Assembly: GCF_000204195.1 (NCBI RefSeq)
Contig: NZ_AFBG01000023.1
Span: 62,001 to 126,000, forward strand
From: Acidovorax radicis N35
GTDB lineage: Bacteria; Pseudomonadota; Gammaproteobacteria; Burkholderiales; Burkholderiaceae_C
Length of the DNA: 64,000 nt
Direction of reading: 5' to 3'
Shown here piece by piece: positions 32,801 through 40,945 of the stretch. The notes under the pieces are model-generated. The model was given only the letters and a program-made list of their open reading frames with translations, was not told the origin of the DNA and made no database searches. Numbering within the stretch: the stretch's first letter is position 1; every line of letters starts with the position of its first letter. Position numbers and translations under genes: made by a program.

Positions 32801-33781
32801 TCAGTCCTTGGGCGGCAGTGCCAGAGGTTTGTGGGCGCCCGGGGCCGTGTTGCGCAGCGACAGGAAGATGGAGCCTGCGATCAGGCCGGCTGTCACCAGG
32901 AGGGCGTAGCCGATCGGGATCTTGACCAGGTCGATGAGCAGCATCTTGCCACCGATGAAGATCAGCACCAGCGCTAGGCCATAGGCCAGCAGGTGGAAGC
33001 GGTCCGCCAGGTCGGCCAGCAGGAAGTACAGCGCACGCAGGCCCAGGATGGCGAAGATGTTGGCCGTGAGCACGATGAACGGGTCGTTGGTGATCGCGAA
33101 GATGGCAGGAATGCTGTCGACCGCGAAGATGATGTCGGTGGTCCCGATGAGCACCAGCACCACGAACAGCGGGGTGTAGTGCTTCACGCCGTTGACCAGC
33201 GTGGAGAGCTTCTCGCCGTCGAACTGGTCGGTGATGCGGATGCGCTTTTTCAGGAACTTGAGCACCGGGTTGGTGGCGATGTCGGGCTCCTGCCCGGCAG
33301 CGAACCACATCTTGGCACCCGTGACCACGAGGAACGCGCCGAACACGTACAGCAGCCAGTGGAAGGTGGCCAGCAGCCAGGCGCCCGCCAGGATCAGCAG
33401 CGTGCGCAACACGATCGCGCCAATGATGCCGATGATGAGCGCGCGCTTTTGGTACTGCGGCGGCACGGCAAAGTAGCTGAACAGCATCAGAAACACAAAG
33501 ATGTTGTCGATCGACAAACTCTTTTCGACCAGGTAGCCGGTGATGAACTGCATCGACACCGTGTTGGCCACCTCGCGCCCCTGGCTGCTGTCGAGGTACC
33601 ACCAGAGGATGGCGACGAACACGAACGCCAGCGAGAACCACAAGAGGCTCCAGCGCAGCGCTTCCTTCATCGTGACCTTGTGCGCGCCCTGGCGCTCCAT
33701 CACCAACAGGTCGACGCCGATCGCGACGACCACAAAGACGGCAAAACCCGCCCACATCCACCAGGTTCCTATGGTTTCCAT
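32801..33781 (-). CDS. TerC/Alx family membrane protein
   Basis: This 326-aa integral membrane protein has about eight hydrophobic helices. It belongs to the TerC/Alx family (DLLVMERQG, EKSLSIDNIFVF, the acidic FAVDSIPAIFAIT motif), which is linked to manganese export and tellurite resistance. The ATG at 33781 follows GGAG. I looked for the yybP-ykoY manganese riboswitch upstream and saw none. Downstream lie the 53-aa frame and the DUF2062 gene, probably in the same transcript. Confidence 0.93.
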   Translation of the reverse strand: METIGTWWMWAGFAVFVVVAIGVDLLVMERQGAHKVTMKEALRWSLLWFSLAFVFVAILWWYLDSSQGREVANTVSMQFITGYLVEKSLSIDNIFVFLMLFSYFAVPPQYQKRALIIGIIGAIVLRTLLILAGAWLLATFHWLLYVFGAFLVVTGAKMWFAAGQEPDIATNPVLKFLKKRIRITDQFDGEKLSTLVNGVKHYTPLFVVLVLIGTTDIIFAVDSIPAIFAITNDPFIVLTANIFAILGLRALYFLLADLADRFHLLAYGLALVLIFIGGKMLLIDLVKIPIGYALLVTAGLIAGSIFLSLRNTAPGAHKPLALPPKD

Positions 33782-33945
33782 GATTGATAGCTCCGAGGGG
33801 AAAAATGTTTCACCGGGCAAGACCTGCCGATGACTGGACGGACTGTAGGGGCGGAATCGATTCTTAAAAACCTGTCATATCAGTACCATTGGTTCGGTTT
33901 TTACGAACCAATGCCACCGCACCGTTGTGCCGATTGCGAGAAATC

Positions 33946-34848
33946 ATGAGCCAGAGCTTCAACTACCGCCATCTTTTTTACTTCTGGGTCGTGGCCAAGG
34001 AGGGCGGCATCGCACGCGCCGCCGAACGGCTGGACATGGCCGTGCAGACCATCAGCGCCCAGGTGCGCGAGCTGGAAAAGGCCCTGGGCGTGAGCCTGCT
34101 GCGCACCGAGGGCCGCAACCTGGTGCTCACCGACGCCGGTGTGGCCGCGTTGCACGAGGCGGACCACATCTTTGCGCTGGGCGAGCTACTGCCCGTGCGC
34201 GTGCGCGAGGCCGCCACCGGCCAGACGCTGCGGCTGAACCTGGGCATCTCCGACGGCATCGCCAAGCTGGCCGTGCACCGGCTGCTGACCCCCGTGCTGG
34301 ACGAGCCCCACCTGCGCCTGCTGTGCCACGAGGGCGAGTTCCAGCCGCTGCTGGGCGAGCTGGCGCTGCACAAGCTCGATGCGGTGCTGGCCGACCGCGC
34401 CGCACCGCCCAACCGCGCGCTGCGCACCACCAGCCAGCTGCTGGGCACGAGCGCCATCGCCTGGTACGCCCCGCCCTTGTGGGCCGATGCGGCCGCCACG
34501 GACTTCCCGCACAGCCTGGCCGTGGTGCCCGTGCTGCTGCCCACCGACCACGCCGCCATGCGCGCGCGCATCGACCACTGGCTGGAGCGCGAACGCATCC
34601 GCCCGCGCATCGCGGGCGAGTTTGAAGACAGCGCGCTGCTGAGCACCTTTGCCGCCACCGGCATGGGCGTGATGCCCGCGCCGGTGTCGCTGGGCGAGCA
34701 CCTGGCACAGACCCACGGGCTGGTGCAGGTGGGCACCACGCCGGACGTGCAGGAGCAGTTCCACCTGATCTACAGCGCCCGCAAGGTGATGCACCCGCTG
34801 CTCACGCGGCTGCTGGAGGTGGGGAAGAGCGGAATGCTATTAAATTAA
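33946..34848 (+). CDS. LysR-type regulator, NhaR-like
   Basis: This 300-aa regulator has an N-terminal LysR helix-turn-helix (NYRHLFYFWVVAKEGGIARAA) that matches NhaR, the activator of Na+/H+ antiporter genes in E. coli. A periplasmic-binding-like effector domain follows. It diverges from the terC-like gene. No nhaA gene is present in the window. The last codons and stop (GMLLN-stop) overlap the adjoining palindromic repeat, so the C terminus is repeat-derived. Confidence 0.9.
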   Translation: MSQSFNYRHLFYFWVVAKEGGIARAAERLDMAVQTISAQVRELEKALGVSLLRTEGRNLVLTDAGVAALHEADHIFALGELLPVRVREAATGQTLRLNLGISDGIAKLAVHRLLTPVLDEPHLRLLCHEGEFQPLLGELALHKLDAVLADRAAPPNRALRTTSQLLGTSAIAWYAPPLWADAAATDFPHSLAVVPVLLPTDHAAMRARIDHWLERERIRPRIAGEFEDSALLSTFAATGMGVMPAPVSLGEHLAQTHGLVQVGTTPDVQEQFHLIYSARKVMHPLLTRLLEVGKSGMLLN

Positions 34849-34899
34849 TAGCTATTAACGCTTTTCTATCAAGCGGCGGGGACCAAAAAGACTAAAAAC
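34840..34899. repeat. Interspersed palindromic repeat overlapping the LysR stop
   Basis: The core reads ATTAATAGCTATTAACGCTT, then TTCTATCAAGCGGCGGGGACC. It supplies the stop codon of the NhaR-like gene. Confidence 0.75.
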
Positions 34900-34919
34900 T
34901 ATTCTCCCTGCGGCAGCGC

Positions 34920-35040
34920 CAATCGCCCCCTCCACGAAACAGGCACGCCCCACGCCAGAGGCGCCCAGCAAGGGCCGCCCCGCAGCGATGGCGTCGTCCC
35001 CCTCCAGGGGGACGCGGCGCAGCCGCTCAGGGGGTATCCA
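34920..35040. repeat. GC-rich interspersed repeat, inverted copy
   Basis: This is the inverted counterpart of the CCCCCTGAG repeat: it ends CGCGGCGCAGCCGCTCAGG followed by GGG, directly at the 3' end of the minus-strand hydrolase gene. Confidence 0.75.
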
Positions 35041-35041
35041 G

Positions 35042-35770
35042 CTAATCCCGCCCGGCCCGCTCGATGCTCGCCGCCGCCATCTCCGGGTCCGAAAAGCAGA
35101 TCTCGTGGCTGCCCGCGCACTCCACCAGCCGGAACAGGCCCAGCCGCTCCGACAGGCGCGGGTGCCAAGGCAGGCTGTGGGGCAGCGCCGCATCCTGCTG
35201 GGCGTTGAGGTAGCTCTTGCCAATCTCCAGCGCCGCCAGCGGCACGGGCAACTGCGCCGGCTCGGTGAAGGTGCGGTACGGGTGCGGATTCAACTGCGCG
35301 TAGCTGCTGCGCGCCAAGGCCTCGTCGGCGTCGTTGATGAAGGCCTCGCGCCAGATGGCGTACGGCAGCATCACGGCATTGCCGCTGGCCGCCGCCACCT
35401 GGTCGAACAGCGCGCGGTAGTGCGGCGGCACCAAGTCGTTCAGGCATTCGCCGTGCATCGGCACAAACGCGTTCCAGTACACCAGCCGGCGGATGCGCCC
35501 GGGCAGCCGCGCGGGCATGTGGCTGATGACCATGCCGCCATAGCTGTGGCCGACCAGGCGCACATCGGTGAGGCCGTGGCCCTCGATAAAAGCCGCAAGC
35601 GAGTCCACCGCATCCGCCAGGCCCGTGGCTGCGCGGTCATCGCCCGGCCGGTTGCCGGCCAGGGTGGGGCAGTGCACGGTGTGGCCGCGTGCGCGCAGGT
35701 GGCCGGCCGTGGCCTCCATCTCGGCGCCGGTGTGCCAGGCGCCATGGACCAGAACATAGGTATCCGCCAT
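35042..35770 (-). CDS. Alpha/beta hydrolase
   Basis: This 242-aa protein with an alpha/beta-hydrolase fold has the oxyanion loop LVHGAWHTG, the nucleophile elbow GHSYGG and a late catalytic His (CAGSHEICF). It resembles the salicylate-esterase/hydroxynitrile-lyase branch. Substrate unknown. GGAGACAC precedes the ATG. It is downstream of the AraC and sulfatase genes on the same strand and may belong to that catabolic block. Confidence 0.9.
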   Translation of the reverse strand: MADTYVLVHGAWHTGAEMEATAGHLRARGHTVHCPTLAGNRPGDDRAATGLADAVDSLAAFIEGHGLTDVRLVGHSYGGMVISHMPARLPGRIRRLVYWNAFVPMHGECLNDLVPPHYRALFDQVAAASGNAVMLPYAIWREAFINDADEALARSSYAQLNPHPYRTFTEPAQLPVPLAALEIGKSYLNAQQDAALPHSLPWHPRLSERLGLFRLVECAGSHEICFSDPEMAAASIERAGRD

Positions 35771-35912
35771 GTGTGTCTCCTTCGGTTTTGTTGCGGGATG
35801 GACAGGGTGATCTGCCCTGCCGCCACCTTACGAAGAGAGCGCTGTCCAAAATGGCCTGCGCGTGCCAGCCCGGTGTGCCGGATGCGCCAAATGGGCCACA
35901 TCGCGACCAGGC

Positions 35913-36881
35913 TCAGCCGCCGCGCCGCCATTGCGCGGGGGATGCCCCCATGGCGCGTTGAAACGCCCGCGCGAAGTGCGACGCGTCGGCAAAACCACAG
36001 CGCCGCCCAATCTCGGCCACCGCCACATGGGCCAGCTGAGGCCGGCGCAGCAGCTCGCCCGCGCGCTCCAGGCGCATCTGCCGCAGCGTGCCCGCAAAGG
36101 TGTGGCCCTGCGCCGCAAACGCGCGGTGCAGGGTGCGTACCGAGACACCCGCCTCCTTTGCAAGAGCCTCGGCGGAAACGCCTGGCTGGTCGATGCGGGC
36201 GCGCAGCAGTGCGCACAGGCGGACATGCAGGCTTCGCACGGCGGAGGGAGTGGGCGGCTGGGACGGCTCCAGCGCTGCGCTCAGCAAGGCTCCGAGGTGG
36301 TTCGACAACAGCGAAGGCGACAGGGCCTGCGCCGAAGCCGGGTCGCGCGCCAGCTGCACGGCCAGTGCGCCCAGGCTCTGGCCCCAGCCCTGGTCCCGCC
36401 AGGCCACGCGGGGCCCGTGTGCCTCGGCCTGAGCCAGCCATTGCCCCACCCAGACGCGCGGCAACTGCAACGAGACACAGTTCACGCCGTCCGGAAAATG
36501 CAATTCATACGGCCGGGCCGAATCCACCAGCACCACATCGCCGGGGCGCAGGTAGGCCACTTGGCCGTCTTGCCGCACATGCCAGGCGGACTCTGCCTGG
36601 CCGATCAGGTAAAACGGCAGTTGCCGACTGCGCGCAATGCCGGACGGCGTGCGGTACACGTCCTGCGTGGAAGCGCGAACCTGGTTGACCGACAGGGTCT
36701 CAACCGGCAGGCTGTGCAGCACCCCATCAAACGTGGGTGCTTCGCGCGAGCTGCACTCCATCTCGAGGAACGCTTCGCAGATGGCCCCCACCCAATAGTC
36801 CAGGCGCGCTGCGGGCGCGACCACATCGGTCGTCCACTGGCGCAGTGGAGGCGCGGTGGCGGATGCAGGAACTGCAGGCAT
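35913..36881 (-). CDS. AraC family regulator (FeaR/AraC-binding-like)
   Basis: This 322-aa regulator has an N-terminal AraC-binding-like beta domain (up to about residue 190) and a C-terminal two-helix-turn-helix AraC domain, with SVRTLHRAFAAQGHTFAG and IGRRCGFADASHFARAF motifs. The layout resembles FeaR and related regulators of amine or aromatic use. It lies between the sulfatase and the hydrolase genes, all on the minus strand; either may be its target. Confidence 0.9.
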   Translation of the reverse strand: MPAVPASATAPPLRQWTTDVVAPAARLDYWVGAICEAFLEMECSSREAPTFDGVLHSLPVETLSVNQVRASTQDVYRTPSGIARSRQLPFYLIGQAESAWHVRQDGQVAYLRPGDVVLVDSARPYELHFPDGVNCVSLQLPRVWVGQWLAQAEAHGPRVAWRDQGWGQSLGALAVQLARDPASAQALSPSLLSNHLGALLSAALEPSQPPTPSAVRSLHVRLCALLRARIDQPGVSAEALAKEAGVSVRTLHRAFAAQGHTFAGTLRQMRLERAGELLRRPQLAHVAVAEIGRRCGFADASHFARAFQRAMGASPAQWRRGG

Positions 36882-36981
36882 GGCGCCAATCTAGCGGCAA
36901 GCCCTGCCCGCAGGCAACAGGGCAAGCCCACCCTTCCAGCCGAATGCGTGCGGCGGCCCCAAAGAGATCGTCGACGGGTTC

Positions 36982-38316
36982 TCAGCGCTGCGGCATGTCC
37001 TTGACCGAATAGCCCAGGCTCACCGTCGCATCGTCCGGAATCGGGGGCATTGAGGCGTTCCACGCTTCCCACGCCGCGCGCATGGCCTGCAGCCGCGCGG
37101 GCTCCAGCGGCGCGCGGTTGGCGCGCTCGCGCTCGTCCTGCGCCAGGTTGAACAGGTAGTCGTTGCCGTCCACCCGCAGGTACTTCCAGTCGCCCTGGCG
37201 CATGGCGCGCTGGCCGCGGTGGTTCATACGCCAGAACAGCGCGGGCTCGTGCAGCACCGACGAATCACGCAGCAGCGGCATCAGCGAGCGGCCGTCCAGC
37301 GGGTAGTCGGCGTGCGGCATCGCGCCCGCTGCATCGAGCATCGTGGCGGACCAGTCCATGGTCATGCAGGTCTGCGGGCTCACGCTGCCCGGCGCGATCA
37401 CGGCGGGCCAGTGGGCGATCCAGGGCACGCGGATGCCGCCTTCGGTCAAATCCATCTTGCCGCCGACCAGGGGCCAGCTGTCCGAGAAGCGCTCGCCGCC
37501 GTTGTCGCTGGTGAAAACGACCAGCGTGTCGCGATCGATGCCATGGCGCTGCAGCGCGGCCATGATGCGGCCAATGCCCTCGTCCATGTGGTGGATCATG
37601 CGGCGGTAGGTGTCGATGCTGCCGCCGTGCAGGTGGAACAGGTTGCCCTTGACCTCCTGCGCCAGCGCCTCGTCGTCCCGCGTCTCCCACGGCCAATGGG
37701 GCGCCGTGTAGTGCAGGCTCAAGAAGAACGGCGTGCCGGCCTGTGCGCCGGGCGCCATGCGTGCAACGTAGTCGAGCGCGTGGTCGGTGATGAGGTCGGT
37801 GAGGTAGCCGTCCTGCTGCTTTTCTTCTTCGCCCAGGTACAGGTCGTGCGTGCCGTTGGAGCTGCAGTGGGTGAAGTAGTCCACCCCACCTGACATGGGC
37901 CCGAAGAACTCTTCGTAGCCCGAGCGCAGCGGCCCAAACGCGGGCGGGTAGCCCAGGTGCCACTTGCCCATCAGCGCCGTGCGGTAGCCCGATGCGCGCA
38001 GCAGCGACGGCAGCGTGGGGTGCTCGGGCGGCAGGCCCAGCGTGGTGCTGCCCCGGCTCTTGCTGTTGATGGGCTCTTCGGCCGCGCCGCGCAGGCGGTA
38101 CTGGTAGCGCGCGGTCATCAGCGCAAAACGCGTGGGCGAGCAGACCGGTGAATTGGAGTAGCCCTGCGTGAGCTGGAGGCCGTGGGCGGCCAGGCCGTCG
38201 AGCACCGGCGACACGGCGCCGAAGCTGGCGTCGCGCCCGCCGTAGCAGCCCAGGTCGGCATAGCCGAGGTCGTCGGCAACGATGAAGATGATGTTCGGGC
38301 GGGGTTGTAAGGTCAT
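36982..38316 (-). CDS. Sulfatase-family hydrolase
   Basis: This 444-aa member of the formylglycine-dependent sulfatase family has the metal motif ADDLGYADLGCYGG (Asp15-Asp16) and C59-S-P-T-R, the cysteine-type signature that maturase converts to formylglycine. The later VFTSDNGGERF and GGIRVPWIAHWPA segments are also conserved. No signal peptide is seen, so it is probably cytoplasmic. The ATG at 38316 is preferred; a GTG at 38334 would add six residues. It likely cleaves an organic sulfate taken up with the adjacent Bug protein. Confidence 0.92.
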   Translation of the reverse strand: MTLQPRPNIIFIVADDLGYADLGCYGGRDASFGAVSPVLDGLAAHGLQLTQGYSNSPVCSPTRFALMTARYQYRLRGAAEEPINSKSRGSTTLGLPPEHPTLPSLLRASGYRTALMGKWHLGYPPAFGPLRSGYEEFFGPMSGGVDYFTHCSSNGTHDLYLGEEEKQQDGYLTDLITDHALDYVARMAPGAQAGTPFFLSLHYTAPHWPWETRDDEALAQEVKGNLFHLHGGSIDTYRRMIHHMDEGIGRIMAALQRHGIDRDTLVVFTSDNGGERFSDSWPLVGGKMDLTEGGIRVPWIAHWPAVIAPGSVSPQTCMTMDWSATMLDAAGAMPHADYPLDGRSLMPLLRDSSVLHEPALFWRMNHRGQRAMRQGDWKYLRVDGNDYLFNLAQDERERANRAPLEPARLQAMRAAWEAWNASMPPIPDDATVSLGYSVKDMPQR

Positions 38317-38337
38317 CTCGAAATCCAGTTTCACTCA

Positions 38338-38460
38338 ACGTGGCCCGCAGTCTTCGCGACAGGCACGGCCGAGGCGAGGGGCGGCTAGCAAGGGCCGTCC
38401 CGCAGCAAGGCCGCCGTCCCCCTCGAGGGGGAAGCGGCGAAGCCGCTCAGGGGGGCTTCC
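38338..38460. repeat. GC-rich interspersed repeat, inverted copy
   Basis: Inverted copy of the CCCCCTGAG repeat (GGGAAGCGGCGAAGCCGCTC followed by AGGGGGG), at the 3' end of the minus-strand Bug gene. It would be read in the leader of the sulfatase message if the genes are co-transcribed. Confidence 0.75.
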
Positions 38461-38462
38461 TG

Positions 38463-39416
38463 TCAAGGCTTGAAGCCCGAGCGCTGCACCACCGGCGCCC
38501 ACTGCGCGCGGTACGCCTTGAGCATCGCTTCGGTCTGCGCCATGGTCGCCACCACCGGCTCCATCTTGGCGGCCTCGAACTTGCGCTGGGTGTCTGGGTC
38601 TTTCATCACTTCCACGATCAACCCGGCCAGACGCTCGGCCTGGGCCTTGGGCATGCTCATGGGGGCGTAGAAGGTGTTCCAGCCCGTCGCGGCCAGGTCC
38701 ATGCCGCTTTCCTTGAAGGTGGGGATCTTGGGGTCCAGCGGGCTGCGCTTGGCGCTCGACACGGCCAGGATGCGGATCTTGCCGGCCTCGTGCTGGGGCA
38801 GCAGGGTGTCGAAGGTGTCGAACGCCACGGGCACCTGGCCGCCCAGCAGGTCGTTGAGCAGCGGCGCAGAGCCGCGGTAGCCCACCACCTCGGCGCGCAC
38901 CTTGGCGGCGTCGCCCACCATCAGGCCGAAGAAGTGCGGCAGGCTGCCCGTGGCTGGCACGCCGAAGTTGGCCTTGTCGGGGTTGGCGCGCAGCCAGGCC
39001 ATCAGGTGCGGCAGCTCCTTGACCGGCACGGCGCTGGCCACGGCCACGCCGAACTCGTAGCTGTTGACATGGCTCACGGGGCGGAAGTCGCGCTCGGGGT
39101 CGTAGCCTGCGTCGGGGAACACCAGGGGTGCCACCAGCATGACGGCCGGGTTGGCCAGCAGCAGCGTGGGCTGGTTGGCGGGCGCGGCCTTCACGGCCTG
39201 GGCCGAGAGGCGGCCGCCGGCGCCGGTCTTGTTCTCCACGATGACGGGCGTGCCGAGCTTGGTGCCCAGCTTGTCGGCCACGATACGGGCCACGCGGTCG
39301 GTCGCGCCGCCGGGGGCGTAGCCGACCACGATGCGCAGGGGAGCTTCCTGCGCCTGTGCAAGCGATGCGGACAAGGCCAGCACGGTGGCCAGCAAGGAGG
39401 AAAGAGGTTTCCACAT
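38463..39416 (-). CDS. Bug-type tripartite tricarboxylate transporter binding protein
   Basis: This 317-aa periplasmic binding protein of the Bug/TctC family has a signal peptide cut near AQAQ (about residue 23), the RIVVGYAPGGATDRVAR ligand loop and the ATGSLPHFFGLM segment. The ATG at 39416 follows an AGGAGG-like tract. No membrane components are nearby. It diverges from a MarR gene over a clear palindrome and precedes the sulfatase, suggesting a sulfated or acidic aromatic as ligand. Confidence 0.92.
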   Translation of the reverse strand: MWKPLSSLLATVLALSASLAQAQEAPLRIVVGYAPGGATDRVARIVADKLGTKLGTPVIVENKTGAGGRLSAQAVKAAPANQPTLLLANPAVMLVAPLVFPDAGYDPERDFRPVSHVNSYEFGVAVASAVPVKELPHLMAWLRANPDKANFGVPATGSLPHFFGLMVGDAAKVRAEVVGYRGSAPLLNDLLGGQVPVAFDTFDTLLPQHEAGKIRILAVSSAKRSPLDPKIPTFKESGMDLAATGWNTFYAPMSMPKAQAERLAGLIVEVMKDPDTQRKFEAAKMEPVVATMAQTEAMLKAYRAQWAPVVQRSGFKP

Positions 39417-39495
39417 GGTCAGGGTCTCCTGGGGCGATGGCAGGGCTCTGCGCGGCTGCGCAGGTTGATGGGCGCACTGTATTGCCCACACAATC

Positions 39496-39512
39496 AATTG
39501 ATCTAATCAATT
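39496..39512. promoter_or_regulatory. MarR-type operator palindrome
   Basis: AATTGAT-CTA-ATCAATT is a perfect inverted repeat with 7-base arms in the gap between the divergent Bug and MarR genes, which is size and position typical for a MarR dimer site. It could repress both genes. Confidence 0.7.
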
Positions 39513-39531
39513 CTTGCCCGGAAATACCCTG

Positions 39532-40086
39532 ATGCCTGCGCCTGCCCCGGCACCCTGCGACCCCGCCGAAATGGGCCACCGACTGACCCACCCCGCGGCC
39601 GCCAATGACCTGCTGATGTACCGCCTGAACCGCCTGCTGGCAGTGGCAGGCAGCCTGGTAGTGCGGCTGTGCGAAGGGGGTTATGGCATCACGCGGCGCG
39701 AGTGGGGGTTGCTCATGATGCTGGCGCAGCACCCCGGCATGCCCCCGGCCGAGTTGGCGCAGCGCCTGGGACTGGACCGGGCGCGCACGTCACGCGCCAT
39801 CACGTCACTCTTGGCCAAGAAGCTGCTCACCCGCGATGCGATGCCGGGCGACCGGCGCCAGGCCGTGCTCTCACTCACCCAGGCAGGGCAAGCGCTGCAC
39901 GATGCCCTGTTCCCACAAGTGAAGGCGCTCAACCAGGATCTGCTGGCGGGACTGGACGAGGGGGCTGTGCAAGCGCTGGACCACGCACTGGCAGATATGC
40001 AAAAGCGGGCGGAAGCGCTGGTAGCCAGCCGCACCGATGTGCCGCGCACCTACCGGTTGCGAGGAGGCCGGAAACCCCCTGAATAG
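39532..40086 (+). CDS. MarR family transcriptional regulator
   Basis: This 184-aa winged-helix regulator has DNA-recognition segment MPPAELAQRLGLDRARTSRAI and wing DAMPGDRRQAVLSL, both intact. The ATG at 39532 is chosen; a TTG at 39514 would extend it into the operator region by six codons. It diverges from the Bug/sulfatase block and probably represses it and itself, releasing on an aromatic ligand. Confidence 0.92.
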   Translation: MPAPAPAPCDPAEMGHRLTHPAAANDLLMYRLNRLLAVAGSLVVRLCEGGYGITRREWGLLMMLAQHPGMPPAELAQRLGLDRARTSRAITSLLAKKLLTRDAMPGDRRQAVLSLTQAGQALHDALFPQVKALNQDLLAGLDEGAVQALDHALADMQKRAEALVASRTDVPRTYRLRGGRKPPE

Positions 40087-40150
40087 ACCAGGAATGGCAA
40101 AGGCAGCATTACCAGTGGCACTTCCGAATCCCCCTTGGAATCACGACTTT

Positions 40151-40738
40151 CTATTTTTCAGTATTTGCCTGGATGTCCATGAGCTGATTCAAATCAGCTC
40201 GCAGCATTCCATTCGGATCCACGGCAGCATCGTTGGCTGAAGATCGAATTCCTGCCCCCACAATGGCAGCGGTGACATCGGTAATCGAAATCTGAACCTG
40301 ATAAAGGTTGCCATCATTTGCATATTCCTTGGTGAATGCACAAACGGCCTCCCCAGGGTCTGCAAAGTAAATGACCGCCGCGTCGGTAGCCCGCTTAGGA
40401 GTCCGCAGAAAGCTGGAGTACAGAGACGCCGGCACAGGTGTTCGTGCCGAACCATTGACGTAGTACTCTTCCTCCCAATCGTCGTTCTGCATCACATAGT
40501 TATATTTCAGCGAACTGACTTTGAGCATGGGATCACGCCCACTACCCATCGATTCAGCAAAGATATACAGCACTTTGGTACCACGGTACGACGCCCCGTC
40601 GTATCCAGCTATAGTGCAAGCGACGGCCTCCAGATTGGTCGCAGAATGGACCCCGGCCGCGCTGATATTTTTGAGATCGGCATGCGCGAATCCAGCCGCA
40701 CAAATAAACCCCATAGAAATAATGCTTTTTTTCAACAT
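40151..40738 (-). CDS. Secreted protein of unknown function
   Basis: This 195-aa protein has a clear signal peptide (KKSIISMGFICAAGFAHA, cleavage about residue 20), two cysteines in the mature part and several aromatic residues. I recognise no family. GGAGGAGAGG directly precedes the ATG, a strong ribosome-binding site. Base composition is lower in GC than the neighbourhood, suggesting transfer. It stands alone between convergent MarR and divergent MFS genes. Confidence 0.75.
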   Translation of the reverse strand: MLKKSIISMGFICAAGFAHADLKNISAAGVHSATNLEAVACTIAGYDGASYRGTKVLYIFAESMGSGRDPMLKVSSLKYNYVMQNDDWEEEYYVNGSARTPVPASLYSSFLRTPKRATDAAVIYFADPGEAVCAFTKEYANDGNLYQVQISITDVTAAIVGAGIRSSANDAAVDPNGMLRADLNQLMDIQANTEK

Positions 40739-40945
40739 TTCCTCTCCTCCGCAGATGGATTGACCTAGGATTGCCGTCGATTTCTACAAATAGTTACGAC
40801 GCCCACAAATACTAACAAACTCCTCCTGTGGCGCTATCCCCCATTCTGGGGATTGACCGCACAGGGCCGCGTCAAAGGTCGCGGCGTTGGGCGTGGCCGC
40901 TCCAGCGCATGCTTTCCGGTCCGCCTTTTCCTTTGCCCTCACACC

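Noticed and set aside
33782..33945. yybP-ykoY manganese riboswitch upstream of the terC-like gene
   Set aside because: The leader lacks the conserved internal loops and stems expected for this riboswitch.
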